Positions 16,049 through 24,915 of a DNA stretch of 64,000 nt are shown piece by piece. The position numbers and the translations under genes were made by a program. The notes beneath the pieces are model-generated. The model had not been told where the DNA came from, did no database searches, and saw only the letters and a program-made list of their open reading frames with translations. The stretch covers positions 124,001 to 188,000 of the forward strand of contig CAZWSX010000010.1 of the NCBI GenBank assembly GCA_964636985.1. The letters are read 5' to 3'. Every line of letters begins with the position of its first letter. Position 1 is the stretch's first letter. This stretch comes from CAZWSX01 sp964636985. Its GTDB lineage: Bacteria; Planctomycetota; Planctomycetia; Pirellulales; Pirellulaceae.

Positions 16049-17125
16049 GTGAAGACTCCCAAAACGGCGATCCCAAAACAGGAAGACTTGAAGCGTCTTC
16101 CGCGCTTTGCGCGTGTCTTGCTGCTGGCACGTGCTGTGCGACGCATTCAGCCGCTTTATTTGGAGGCTTGGGCGAAAGCGCCGGCGAAGTTTCATCGCGC
16201 CATTGAAGCGGCTATTGCAATGGGCGAGGTCGCGGCGTCTCAGGGAAAGACAACTCCGGGCCTCAACGAGGCCGGCCTGGCCGCGATGGAAGTCTATGGC
16301 AACGCGCCCGATAAGATCACCTTCTCAAAAGAGCATGTTGACGAGGTCCCCTTCGCCGCCGCGAGGGTGGCGTTTGCGGCGAGAGAGAACGATGCTTTGT
16401 TCGCCGACGAAGGATTCCAAACCGCGCTGTCAGCTGTGGAGTACTTCGAAAAATCCAGCAAACGCTCCGGCCTGGTCCGGCAATTCGCCGCCATTGTCGG
16501 CGAAGAATTCAAGTTGCTCGCACGTGAATCTAAGACCAGGAAATGGAAGAGCACCACTCCAATGCCTCCCGATTTACTGGGGCCGCTTTGGCCGGATGGG
16601 CCGCCACTGGGTTGGCCTACGGAGATGGTGCGAGTCGCGAAGTCGAATAGCAAACCGGCAACAAACCCGCGCGACCTGCGAATCCCGAAAGATCTGGTCG
16701 CCTTTTTGCAGAGTGGAGCCCGGCTCAAGTACAGCGTTTCCAAATCGGAAGTCGGACCCATTAGGCTTAAGACACTCGAAAATCTTGTGATTTCTTCCTT
16801 CACGATCGACACAGACGCAATTCCCGAGCGACAAAAGGACCCCAACCGCGGCAAGGACGGCCACTACTCGATTCGGGCTGTCGACCTAGTCGACGAGTGC
16901 GATGCCTACGGCCCCGAAGGAATTCTGGCGTGGCTTCCGGACTATCGCTTATATGGCCAGTGGGACCCCGACCATCAGCAGGTGATCGTTTTTCCCAAGA
17001 CCACATGGGCGGATATCGTCGCTAAGCCAGCCCGTTATCTGGATGCGCAGTGGAACGATTGGGCAGAGTGCGCTCGCCACGTCGTACCATGGAAGCACGG
17101 CAAATTCAGCAAGAAGAAAGTTTGA
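16049..17125 (+). CDS. Hypothetical protein with N-terminal helical Arg-rich segment
   Basis: A 358-residue soluble protein starting at GTG 16049, preceded by AAAAGGA at 16031-16037. The N-terminal stretch (RLPRFARVLLLARAVRRIQPLYLEAW) resembles a segment I associate with planctomycete proteins of unknown function. The rest has alternating helices and strands, with a C-terminal half rich in Trp and Asp (ILAWLPDYRLYGQWDPDHQQVIVFP). No catalytic motif is recognised. Same strand as the SRPBCC gene, 50 bases downstream. Confidence 0.7.
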   Translation: MKTPKTAIPKQEDLKRLPRFARVLLLARAVRRIQPLYLEAWAKAPAKFHRAIEAAIAMGEVAASQGKTTPGLNEAGLAAMEVYGNAPDKITFSKEHVDEVPFAAARVAFAARENDALFADEGFQTALSAVEYFEKSSKRSGLVRQFAAIVGEEFKLLARESKTRKWKSTTPMPPDLLGPLWPDGPPLGWPTEMVRVAKSNSKPATNPRDLRIPKDLVAFLQSGARLKYSVSKSEVGPIRLKTLENLVISSFTIDTDAIPERQKDPNRGKDGHYSIRAVDLVDECDAYGPEGILAWLPDYRLYGQWDPDHQQVIVFPKTTWADIVAKPARYLDAQWNDWAECARHVVPWKHGKFSKKKV

Positions 17126-17221
17126 ATCGTACGGGTAAATCCCACACTAATCTGTGATTGTAAGGAACGATCAGGGGGCGATAGCCGTCTTCTTGTTGGA
17201 GATCGCAAAGGAACCAAGATC

Positions 17222-17851
17222 ATGAAACCCTTGAATTTGACGCTCTTGGCGACGGTTTTGACCGGAATAGGAACTTGTCTCGCAGGCGAGCCGCCCAAGG
17301 AGATTGCCGCCGGCGATTGGTCTGAACCAGTGACCGATACCCGTGGCTACGCGGTTCGCGGCCGGCTCGTGCTGGCCGAGAGACCACGCGGGGAGCACCG
17401 GGAGGTTACTGTCTATGTCGAATTGCGAGACGCATCCGAGGCACGCGGCCAGGGAATGCGAATCTATTGCGATTTCGGCAAAACTGATTTCAGCGGCAAG
17501 ACAAAGACCGGGCTGATTTGCGAGCTCCGTGATGCGGACGGTACGCCTGTCGACTCTCAACCTTTTGCATTCGGTGGCGGCGTGCCCAAATCGGAGTGGG
17601 TCAGTCTTCCCACGGATGCCACGATCCGCCTGCGAGCGAGCCCGTTCGGCATCTATCGCCCTGGGGCGAAAGCGATCTGTCCCCATTTGAACGTGCTATG
17701 GGTGATCGATGACGACGACCCGAAGGATTACTTCCTGTCGGGAACGTTCACGGTCGATCCCGAAGAAGGGCGCAAGGAAGTAAGCGACCCACAGATTTGG
17801 CGAGGCACGCTCAAACTTCCGGCGGCGCGGATCGCGGGCAAAGGGAAATGA
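17222..17851 (+). CDS. Exported protein of unknown function
   Basis: A 209-residue protein with a signal peptide (MKPLNLTLLATVLTGIGTCLA, cleavage likely before GEPPKE). The mature part is strand-rich (GYAVRGRLVLAERPRGEHREVTVYVELRD), suggesting a beta-sandwich. AAGGA lies 10 bases before the ATG. Its stop is 3 bases from the stop of the convergent E2 gene. No family is recognised. Confidence 0.7.
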   Translation: MKPLNLTLLATVLTGIGTCLAGEPPKEIAAGDWSEPVTDTRGYAVRGRLVLAERPRGEHREVTVYVELRDASEARGQGMRIYCDFGKTDFSGKTKTGLICELRDADGTPVDSQPFAFGGGVPKSEWVSLPTDATIRLRASPFGIYRPGAKAICPHLNVLWVIDDDDPKDYFLSGTFTVDPEEGRKEVSDPQIWRGTLKLPAARIAGKGK

Positions 17852-17854
17852 GGG

Positions 17855-19234
17855 CTACTTGCTGGGACCAATCAGCTCGGCTGGATTGGCCAGCGCTGCC
17901 GCGACTGCTTGTAAAAATCGCGCAGCAGGCGCTCCGTCGACGGCGGCGTGGTCGAATGTGAGGCTGAGCGTCATCCGCTGTGCAGCCACTACTTTGCCGT
18001 CGGCATCGAAGGCCGGCTCTTTGCGAATTGCGCCGACGCCCAGGATGGCGATCTCAGGATAGTTGATGATTGGCGTGAAGGCGTCGATGCCTTGCGCACC
18101 CAGGTTGGTGATGGTGATGACAGCGCCTTGCATGTCGGCAGCGCCGAGTCTTCCGCCGCGCGCTAGTTCGATCAGTTTTTTGCTTTCGCCGGCCAGGGTT
18201 TCGACAGGCTTTGCGGTCGCTCCGCGGACGACCGGGACCAGCAGTCCTTGGGGCGTATCGACGGCGATGCCGATGTCGATCGCCTCGGCCGATACGGCCT
18301 CAAGTGAACCTTGCGACGGATTCCAGCGGTGGGCCATCTCGGGATGTTGCGCGAGAATTTTTCCCACGACCACGGCCAGCAAATCGGTAATTGCCGGAAC
18401 GACCGAGCTGCCTGCCTTTTTGGATTGCTCACGCAGGCGAAGCAAACCCGAGACTTCGGCGATGGTCGTGAGGGTGACTGGAATCGTCTGATCGCGGCTG
18501 GCCTTGAGCCGCTCGGCAATGGCTCGACGACGCGGCGGCAGGCCGGCGTAGGGAGACGGCTTGGACGCGACGTGGCCGTTGGTTGATCGTTGGCCGCGGA
18601 CGTCGGCTTCGCGAATGTCGGCTTCGCGGACTCGGCCGTTGCGGCCCGTCCCGGCCAGGCTGGTCCAGTCGAGGCCTAATTCTTTGGCGACGCGTCGTGC
18701 TCGCGGACTGGCGACGGTGGATCGCGCGGAGGCACCGCCTCGGCCGGTCACGTCGCCCGTGGTGACGCGGCCGAGCCCGCCTGTCCCGATCAGGCTATTC
18801 AAGGGAACGCCCATCTGGCGGGCAAGTCGGCGCACGGAGGGGGGCGCCGCTGGTGCGAGACCGTTTGTCGGGACTTCGACAGGGGGCGCGGCACCTTGCG
18901 CTCTCGCAGGTTTTTCCGCTTTGGCTGGAGCCGGCTTTTTGGCGGGTGGCGGTGCAGCGGGCGTCTTGGGAATCGAGTCGGGCGTTTCGCCGGGGAGCAA
19001 CAGATAACCGATCAGCGTGCCGACCGCGACGACAGTTCCACCTTGCGGCGATCCCTTGGGAATATGCAAGACGCCGGCTTCGACGGACGGAATCTCTTGC
19101 AGAGCCTTCTCTCCTTCTAGCTCGAAGAGAGGGTCCTCGACGTTGACCTGATCGCCGTCTTGTTTGAGCCAGCGGACGAAGGTTCCTTCCTCCATCGACC
19201 ATCCCAAACGCGGAATTTGGATTTCGTGCGGCAT
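17855..19234 (-). CDS. 2-oxoacid dehydrogenase E2 (dihydrolipoyl acyltransferase) with two subunit-binding domains
   Basis: A 459-residue protein. The lipoyl domain is residues 1-80, with the lipoylated Lys43 in EGEKALQEI. A Pro/Ala-rich linker follows, then two peripheral subunit-binding domains (about 132-162, SVRRLARQMGVPL...GTGGLGRV; about 176-207, RARRVAKELGLDW...GTGRNGRV). The acyltransferase core has His429 and Asp433 in FDHAAVDG. It transfers the acyl group from E1 to CoA in the pyruvate/branched-chain/acetoin type complexes. It is 6 bases downstream of the fused E1 gene. Two binding domains are unusual in bacterial E2s. The acyl substrate cannot be told from sequence. Confidence 0.92.
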   Translation of the reverse strand: MPHEIQIPRLGWSMEEGTFVRWLKQDGDQVNVEDPLFELEGEKALQEIPSVEAGVLHIPKGSPQGGTVVAVGTLIGYLLLPGETPDSIPKTPAAPPPAKKPAPAKAEKPARAQGAAPPVEVPTNGLAPAAPPSVRRLARQMGVPLNSLIGTGGLGRVTTGDVTGRGGASARSTVASPRARRVAKELGLDWTSLAGTGRNGRVREADIREADVRGQRSTNGHVASKPSPYAGLPPRRRAIAERLKASRDQTIPVTLTTIAEVSGLLRLREQSKKAGSSVVPAITDLLAVVVGKILAQHPEMAHRWNPSQGSLEAVSAEAIDIGIAVDTPQGLLVPVVRGATAKPVETLAGESKKLIELARGGRLGAADMQGAVITITNLGAQGIDAFTPIINYPEIAILGVGAIRKEPAFDADGKVVAAQRMTLSLTFDHAAVDGAPAARFLQAVAAALANPAELIGPSK

Positions 19235-19240
19235 GGCGGG

Positions 19241-21253
19241 CTATTCGTTGATGAGTTCGCGGATGGCGCTAGCGATGGCGGCGGGTTGCGGAACCACGGC
19301 CGTTTCCAGTGGCGGGCTGTACGGCGTCGGACAAAAGACGCCAGTGAGACGCTTGATTGGAGCGTCGAGTTGGTCGAAGGCGATATCGGCCATCTGCGCG
19401 GCGATCTCGGCGCTGAAGCCATATTGAGCAGGCGGTTCGTCGACAACCAGCAAACGTCCGGTCTTGGCGACGGATCGCAAGATGATTTCGGTATCGAGCG
19501 GCGAAACGGTTCGCGGATCGATGATCTCAACTGAGATCCCTTCCTGCTCCAGTTCGTCGCAGACCGAGAGCGTTTGATGGACCATGCGGGCGAGGGCGAC
19601 GACGGTAACGTGCTTCCCTTCGCGAACTACGCGGCCTTTGCCGAACTCGATCTCGTAGTCCCCTTCGGGCACGGGACCTTTGACTTGCAGAATCTCGCGG
19701 TGTTCAAGGAACAGGACGGGGTCATCGCAGCGCAAGGCGTGCTTGAGCAAGCCTTTGGCATCGGCGGGGCTGGAGGGAACGACGACACGCAATCCGGGGA
19801 CCTGGCCGTAGAGGCCGTAGTAGCTGCCGGAGTGGTGAGTCGCGGCTGAGTGGCCGATGCCGATGCAGCCGCGCAAGAGCACGGGCATCTTGAGCCGGCC
19901 GCTCGACATGTATTGCATCTTGGCGATCTGGTTGACGATTTCGCCGATGCTATCCATGACGAAGTCGGCGAACATGAAGTCGATGACGGGGCGGGTGCCG
20001 GTCATCGCTGCGCCGCACGCGAGGCCGACGAAGCCGCGTTCGCAAATGGGCGTGTCGCACAAGCGATCGGGGCCGTGGATTTCGTAGAGTCCTTTGGTGG
20101 TGACGAAGTTCCCGCCCCGTTTGCCGATCCCTTCGCCCATCACGAAGATGGTTGGGTTGACGGCCATTTCCTCGGTGAGAGCTTCCAGCGTCGCTTGGGA
20201 GTAGCTGATGTTTCGCTCGCTCGAAGTATTGGGCTTGGGGATCGTCCGCTTTGATGGCGCGGCGTACGTGTGGTCGGCGGCTGTGACTCCATCGGGCCAT
20301 GGTGCCGCTTCGGCACTTTTGCGACCTTCGCTCACTTCATGGGCAATTTCCGCATCAATGTGGTCGAGCTTGGCATCGAGACCGCGCTCTGACCCCAGCT
20401 TTCGAAGACGCGCGATCGGGCATCGCGTTTTCCACTCTTCCACTTCTTCGCGGGTGCGGTAGGTGAAATCGCCCATCCCTTCGGCATGGGCACGGGTGCG
20501 ATATGTTTTGCACTCGATCAGCGTTGGCCCATCGCCACGACGGGCCCGGGCGACTGCTTCGCCGGCGACACGGTAGATCTCTGTGACGTCGTTGCCATCA
20601 AGTACAAAACCGGGCATGCCATACGAGGCACCGCGCGTCCCCACGTCGGGCGAACCGCTCGCGTACGAGAAGGCGACTTCGGTGGCGTACTGGTTGTTCT
20701 CGCAGATGAAGAGCACGGGGAGCTTCCAGATGCTCGCCATGTTGAGCCCTTCGTGGAAGGCTCCGTTGTTGCTGGCGCCATCGCCGAAGAAAGCGACGCC
20801 AACGTGGCCCGACTTGAGAATTTTCGAGCTGTAGCCGCCGCCGCAGGCCTGCAAAATGCATGGGCCGACGATGCCGCTGGTCCCCATCATGCCAATCTCG
20901 GGCGAGAAGATGTGCATGCTGCCGCCGCGGCCGCGCGAGCAACCGGTCGCGCGGCCGAACAACTCGGCCATCAACTCTCCAGGATGCATCCCCTTAGCCA
21001 AGGCGTGGCCGTGGCCGCGGTGGGTCGAGAAAACAGTGTCGCGTGGTCCCAGATGGGCGCACACTCCCGAGGCGATTGCTTCTTCACCGACATAGGTGTG
21101 ACATGCGCCGAGTACCAAACCACGTTGGTGACAGCGGGCGAGTTCTTCCTCGGTTTGTCGGATGCGCTGCATTTTTTTGTAGAGCAGCAGCAGAACGTCG
21201 TCGGAGATCGCGTGCGTGGTGGTGTTCGCAGGCTTTGCTTGTTTGGTGACCAT
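19241..21253 (-). CDS. 2-oxoacid dehydrogenase E1, fused alpha and beta subunits
   Basis: A 670-residue protein. The alpha part (about 20-330) has HTYVGEEAIASGVCAHL, the GRGGSMH loop and the thiamine diphosphate motif starting GDGASNNG at about 157. The beta part (from about 350) has ISYSQATLEALTEEMAVNP, GEGIGKRGG and EPPAQYGFSAEIAAQM. Fusion of alpha and beta is known for some branched-chain or pyruvate E1s. It decarboxylates a 2-oxoacid using thiamine diphosphate and acylates E2. ATG 21253 has GGGAGG about 10 bases upstream and overlaps the SDR stop as TAATG, so translation is probably coupled. Confidence 0.92.
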   Translation of the reverse strand: MVTKQAKPANTTTHAISDDVLLLLYKKMQRIRQTEEELARCHQRGLVLGACHTYVGEEAIASGVCAHLGPRDTVFSTHRGHGHALAKGMHPGELMAELFGRATGCSRGRGGSMHIFSPEIGMMGTSGIVGPCILQACGGGYSSKILKSGHVGVAFFGDGASNNGAFHEGLNMASIWKLPVLFICENNQYATEVAFSYASGSPDVGTRGASYGMPGFVLDGNDVTEIYRVAGEAVARARRGDGPTLIECKTYRTRAHAEGMGDFTYRTREEVEEWKTRCPIARLRKLGSERGLDAKLDHIDAEIAHEVSEGRKSAEAAPWPDGVTAADHTYAAPSKRTIPKPNTSSERNISYSQATLEALTEEMAVNPTIFVMGEGIGKRGGNFVTTKGLYEIHGPDRLCDTPICERGFVGLACGAAMTGTRPVIDFMFADFVMDSIGEIVNQIAKMQYMSSGRLKMPVLLRGCIGIGHSAATHHSGSYYGLYGQVPGLRVVVPSSPADAKGLLKHALRCDDPVLFLEHREILQVKGPVPEGDYEIEFGKGRVVREGKHVTVVALARMVHQTLSVCDELEQEGISVEIIDPRTVSPLDTEIILRSVAKTGRLLVVDEPPAQYGFSAEIAAQMADIAFDQLDAPIKRLTGVFCPTPYSPPLETAVVPQPAAIASAIRELINE

Positions 21254-22098
21254 TAGCTCTTGCCTCCCTTCCATCCTTGAACTGCGGCGAGTTCATGCCC
21301 GGGAGTGCCGCCGCCGTTCATGGCCATGTTGCCACCGTCCATCGGGATGATGGCACCGGTGATCCACTCCGATTCGTCAGACGCCAGCAGGACAGCAAGA
21401 CCGCGGATATCGTCGGGCCTTCCCATGCGGCCGGCGGGGATGCCTCGCAGGAATCGCCGCTCGAGGGTCGGATCTTCAGCCATCCGCGCTTCCAGGCCCG
21501 GATTGAGGACTTGAGCGGGCAAGACTGCGTTGACCCGGACGCCTTTGTACGCCCATTCGGTGCTTAATTCGCGTGTCATCTGAACGACTGCGCCCATAGC
21601 CATGCTGTAGGCAATGTGCCCGCGACCAAGAGCGGTCGTGCTGGCTAGCGATCCGATGTTCATGATCGAACCGCGACCTTGGGCGATCATCCGTCGTCCC
21701 GCTTGCTGGGCCATGGCGAAGCGCCCCACAACCAGATTTTGGAGGACGCGGTGGAGATCGTCGATCGACAGTTCTTCGGGTCGGGCCAAGTGCCCTTCGC
21801 CGGCGATGTTGCCGAGGAAATCGACGCGGCCGAAGATGGCATCGATTTCCTGGAAGAGCGCCGTGATCGCGGCGGGATCGGAGACGTTGTTATCGGTGAC
21901 GAGCGTTTTGCGGCCGAGTTTTCGAACCGCTTCGCCTGTGGCTTCGGCACCGGCGCGATTGCGATCGATCAGGACGACATCGGCTCCGGCTTCCGCGAGC
22001 GCCAGCGACGTGGCGCGGCCCATTCCTTGCGCCGCTCCGGAGACGACGGCGACTTTTCCCGACAGATTGAACATGGAGTGGATGACCTGGTAAACCAT
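21253..22098 (-). CDS. SDR-family oxidoreductase with Lys-to-Met change at the catalytic site
   Basis: About 281 residues of classical short-chain dehydrogenase: nucleotide motif GAAQGMGR, NIAG, Ser near residue 150 and Tyr164. The canonical YxxxK is YSMAM here: Met168 (codon at 21595-21597 on the minus strand) replaces the lysine that activates Tyr and positions the nicotinamide ribose. The surrounding sequence (GAVVQMTRELSTEWA) is otherwise normal. It is first in the operon with E1 and E2. ATG 22098 is chosen; ATG 22074 (MFNLSGKVAVV) is an equally plausible start, and the frame upstream to 22185 looks non-coding. Confidence 0.88.
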   Translation of the reverse strand: MVYQVIHSMFNLSGKVAVVSGAAQGMGRATSLALAEAGADVVLIDRNRAGAEATGEAVRKLGRKTLVTDNNVSDPAAITALFQEIDAIFGRVDFLGNIAGEGHLARPEELSIDDLHRVLQNLVVGRFAMAQQAGRRMIAQGRGSIMNIGSLASTTALGRGHIAYSMAMGAVVQMTRELSTEWAYKGVRVNAVLPAQVLNPGLEARMAEDPTLERRFLRGIPAGRMGRPDDIRGLAVLLASDESEWITGAIIPMDGGNMAMNGGGTPGHELAAVQGWKGGKS

Positions 22099-22254
22099 CG
22101 TTGTGTTGCCTAGGCCGCCGATTGCGACCCAGGCGTGGCGATAGTTTACCGTGTCAGTGGCCCGCTGCCACGCGTCGAGGGGCATGTTTACGCCCCAAGA
22201 CGGTTTTTTCGGCGCGGGTTCACCCCGTTTGAGGCCGATCAGGCCCCGAGAAAG

Positions 22255-24138
22255 CTATTGCAGCGAATAAAAGTGGTAGTCGACGTCGGACTCGAACGCC
22301 TTTCCAGGTTCTACCGTCGCCTTCCACACGGTTGTCGAGCTGTTGTTCACCGCAGGATGGCCGGCATAGTTTTCCCAATCGTCCCCGCGGAACGAATTGA
22401 TGGCGATCTTGCCATCATTGCCTGCTTTAGTCGCCTTGCCGCCTGTGCGGAAGGTGATTTCGATGTCGATGGGCGACGATTTAGAGTTCTTCAACGCGAG
22501 AGTCGCCTTCTTCTCGATCTTGGCGTACGTCTGGTTGCCCCAATTCACGGCTTGGAGGGTCCGGTTGGTTTCTTCGTCCTTCTGGCTGCCGTGCAAGTCG
22601 ACGGCGATCGTCAGGGGCACGCGAACTTGTCCCTTCACAGGCGTGTACGTCATCAACTCCTGCGAGAGTGGTTGGCCGTTTTGAGTCATCATCACGGCTC
22701 CGGTCGTCCAAGGAACGGTGCCTGTGTTGACCAACTGAATTTGGTGCCAGACGGTGTTTTGCGAAAGTTGCAGCGGCGAGTTGATCGCCCCTGCCGGTGC
22801 GGCGTCGTTCCCGGTCCGACGCATCGAGACTTCCCACGTGTAAACGTGTTTGTACGGAACTTCGGCCGAGAGGATATCGACCGCCGTTCGTTCGCCACGA
22901 AGAAGCGTGAGCTTCGGAATCTTGTAAACGAACAAGTCTTGCGTGCCGCCGGCCGTGAGTTCGGGCGGCAGACTCACTCCGCCACCTTCGATGTCGGCGG
23001 TGCCGTAGCTGTTCATCGGCATCGCCTGGTTCATCATCGAGTTGCTCATCTGCTGGAAGCGATTGTTGGCCATGATTTGGGGTGCAGCGACGTTTAGTGC
23101 GTTCCGCAATGCGTTCTCGAGCGTAAACGGGCTGGGCGTATCCTTGAAGCGGAAGTTCGGCACGCCAACGACGATATCGACCGGCACGTTCTCTACGTCC
23201 TCGGCCTCGTTGAGGATTTCCGCCTGCATTTGCATTTTGGCCATGGCGTTCTTCTCGTCGGCGGCGAGTTCGACTTTGTAGGTAGGGACCCAGCGAATGC
23301 CGGGGCGGAAGTACATCAGCTCGATTTCTTTGGGACGCTGTACGCCAGTCCGTGGCGATTTGGAGAATCGGAACGTGATCCGCTTGGTCTTCTTTTTGGT
23401 GGTGACTTTCCGCGTGACTTTGAAGTTCATGTCTTTGACGGTCAGCGATTTGACGTCGCTAACGGGCAGCATGACGTCGCCTTCCTCGGTGCGAATGACA
23501 AACGATTGCCCTTGCGCCGTGGCGACGGTCCGTTCGGTTGTCGATCCCGGCACGCTGCCATCGGACGGCGATATGGGGCGGTATCCACCGCGGTAAATAG
23601 CGAGATCTCTCGCAAGGGCTGCGGACGGAACCGCACCACTTGTGGCGTGGGCAAGGTCGGCGACAGGAACGTCGACCGTGTTGGCGAGGACGTGATGAAT
23701 CACGCCCGTGACGATGCGGCCGTCGTTCAAAGTGACTTTGGCCTCGCGCCCTAAGTTGGCGATCAGGAGGTCGTGGGTTTGGGTGGCGGGGAATTCTTGC
23801 TGTTCTTCGCGGACGTCTTCCACCCAGGCAGCGGACATTGCGGCGAATTTTCCCTGATCGGGAATGGCCCAGAACGAGCCGAGTACGGCGGCATCGGGGA
23901 CGTCGTCGGTGAAGGCGAAATCATCGGTCCCTTCTGGGACGATCGCCTTTTTGATGACCATGCAGTAGCCGTCCTTGAAGACAACGAGTCGCTGGGCCTT
24001 GAAGTCGAGCGGTTCGGGTGGCTTTGCCTTCTCAGGCGGATCGGCCGCGAGGAGTTGCTGAGTCATGAAAAGGACCGCTGCCGCCGCGGTCCAACGAAGC
24101 GCAGGAGAGAAAGACAGCGCGGAGGTGGAACAGATCAT
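22255..24138 (-). CDS. Exported DUF4139-like protein
   Basis: A 627-residue protein with a signal peptide (MICSTSALSFSPALRWTAAAAVLFMTQQLLAA). The mature part starts LDFKAQRLVVFKDGYCMVIKKA, has a basic VTRKVTTKKKTKRITF segment and then IELMYFRPGIRWVPTYKVELA, the hallmark of DUF4139 proteins. A Met/Asn-rich insert lies around residues 370-400 (QQMSNSMMNQAMPMNSYG). It is probably periplasmic or surface exposed. Function unknown. ATG 24138 starts the signal peptide; the in-frame ATG at 24201 would add an Arg-rich lead that is unlikely. Confidence 0.75.
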   Translation of the reverse strand: MICSTSALSFSPALRWTAAAAVLFMTQQLLAADPPEKAKPPEPLDFKAQRLVVFKDGYCMVIKKAIVPEGTDDFAFTDDVPDAAVLGSFWAIPDQGKFAAMSAAWVEDVREEQQEFPATQTHDLLIANLGREAKVTLNDGRIVTGVIHHVLANTVDVPVADLAHATSGAVPSAALARDLAIYRGGYRPISPSDGSVPGSTTERTVATAQGQSFVIRTEEGDVMLPVSDVKSLTVKDMNFKVTRKVTTKKKTKRITFRFSKSPRTGVQRPKEIELMYFRPGIRWVPTYKVELAADEKNAMAKMQMQAEILNEAEDVENVPVDIVVGVPNFRFKDTPSPFTLENALRNALNVAAPQIMANNRFQQMSNSMMNQAMPMNSYGTADIEGGGVSLPPELTAGGTQDLFVYKIPKLTLLRGERTAVDILSAEVPYKHVYTWEVSMRRTGNDAAPAGAINSPLQLSQNTVWHQIQLVNTGTVPWTTGAVMMTQNGQPLSQELMTYTPVKGQVRVPLTIAVDLHGSQKDEETNRTLQAVNWGNQTYAKIEKKATLALKNSKSSPIDIEITFRTGGKATKAGNDGKIAINSFRGDDWENYAGHPAVNNSSTTVWKATVEPGKAFESDVDYHFYSLQ

Positions 24139-24915
24139 CGTGTTCTCGATTCGCTGGAGAGTGTTGCCCGCAGGGCGACCGCTTCGCCTGCACACCATCA
24201 AGTTTAAGGCGACTGGCTTTCTTCCCCAGTAACGCCTTGGTAACGAGGGGATCGATGGCGGCGAACGTGGCAGATCTTACGCGTCGGTTTGTAAAAACCT
24301 CCGTCTCTTCTCTGGCGGCGGGTCCCTATTGTCGCCGCTGGAAGTGTCGACCCTCGTTTTCGCTGCGAAAACACGGCAAAAGCAGAGGGTTCGATGGTTC
24401 CCTGCAGATCGCTGTGGCACCGCGTTGCACAAGGATTTGACGAGAAAATTTCCGTGAAAAACGTGAACTTTCGCTCAAGTCATTTTTTTGCAATTGCAAC
24501 GTTTACAAGGCGCGGCGCGATGTGTGGAAAGTGGTTTAGTCGCTTGCGCGCAAAGCGTTATGCGACAACGAGTTGCAAGAAGCTCGTGGATTCTTGCAAA
24601 ACTGATCTTGTGCCCGTTGGTTGACATTGACCCTCGATTTTTGGCCCAAGTATCACTCGCACCACGGCAACCGAAAGGCTTTGTGCGCTGCGCGGGCGTT
24701 CCGCGTGGAAGGCAAAGCGGTGTTGTGCGGAAGCAAGGTCCGCTGGAGCCCGATAGCTCGTCGCCATTGGTCACACTTTGCAAGCGTGCTTATGCAAGCA
24801 TGCCGGGGCAAATGGTGCACTGCTGGCGAGCTCGAGCGGATCAAGCAGCGTGCGTGGGATTTACTCCGTCGCAACGCCGGTGGCCAAAGGACGCCTCTAA
24901 CGAAGGAGACAAGCT
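24139..24915. other. Long divergent intergenic/leader region
   Basis: 777 bases between the DUF4139-like gene (minus) and the secretin gene (plus). Overlapping frames on both strands (about 24475-25000) have no recognisable features and contradict each other, so I call no gene. Visible elements: the palindrome TTGCAATTGCAA at 24489-24500, an inverted repeat at 24573-24599, a TTGACA at 24621-24626 that could be a -35 box (no good -10 at the right spacing), and the ribosome site AAGGAGAC at 24904-24911. Confidence 0.5.
24573..24599. promoter_or_regulatory. Inverted repeat upstream of the secretin gene, possible operator
   Basis: Perfect 9-bp arms TTGCAAGAA (24573-24581) and TTCTTGCAA (24591-24599), separated by 9 bases. 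This gives roughly two helical turns between arm centres, as in many dimeric-regulator sites. It lies about 320 bases before the secretin start. It could equally be an RNA hairpin. No binding protein can be named. Confidence 0.35.

Noticed and set aside
24621..24660. TTGACA as a sigma-70 promoter for the secretin
   Set aside because: No fitting -10 hexamer at 16-18 bases spacing, so I only note it in the leader entry.
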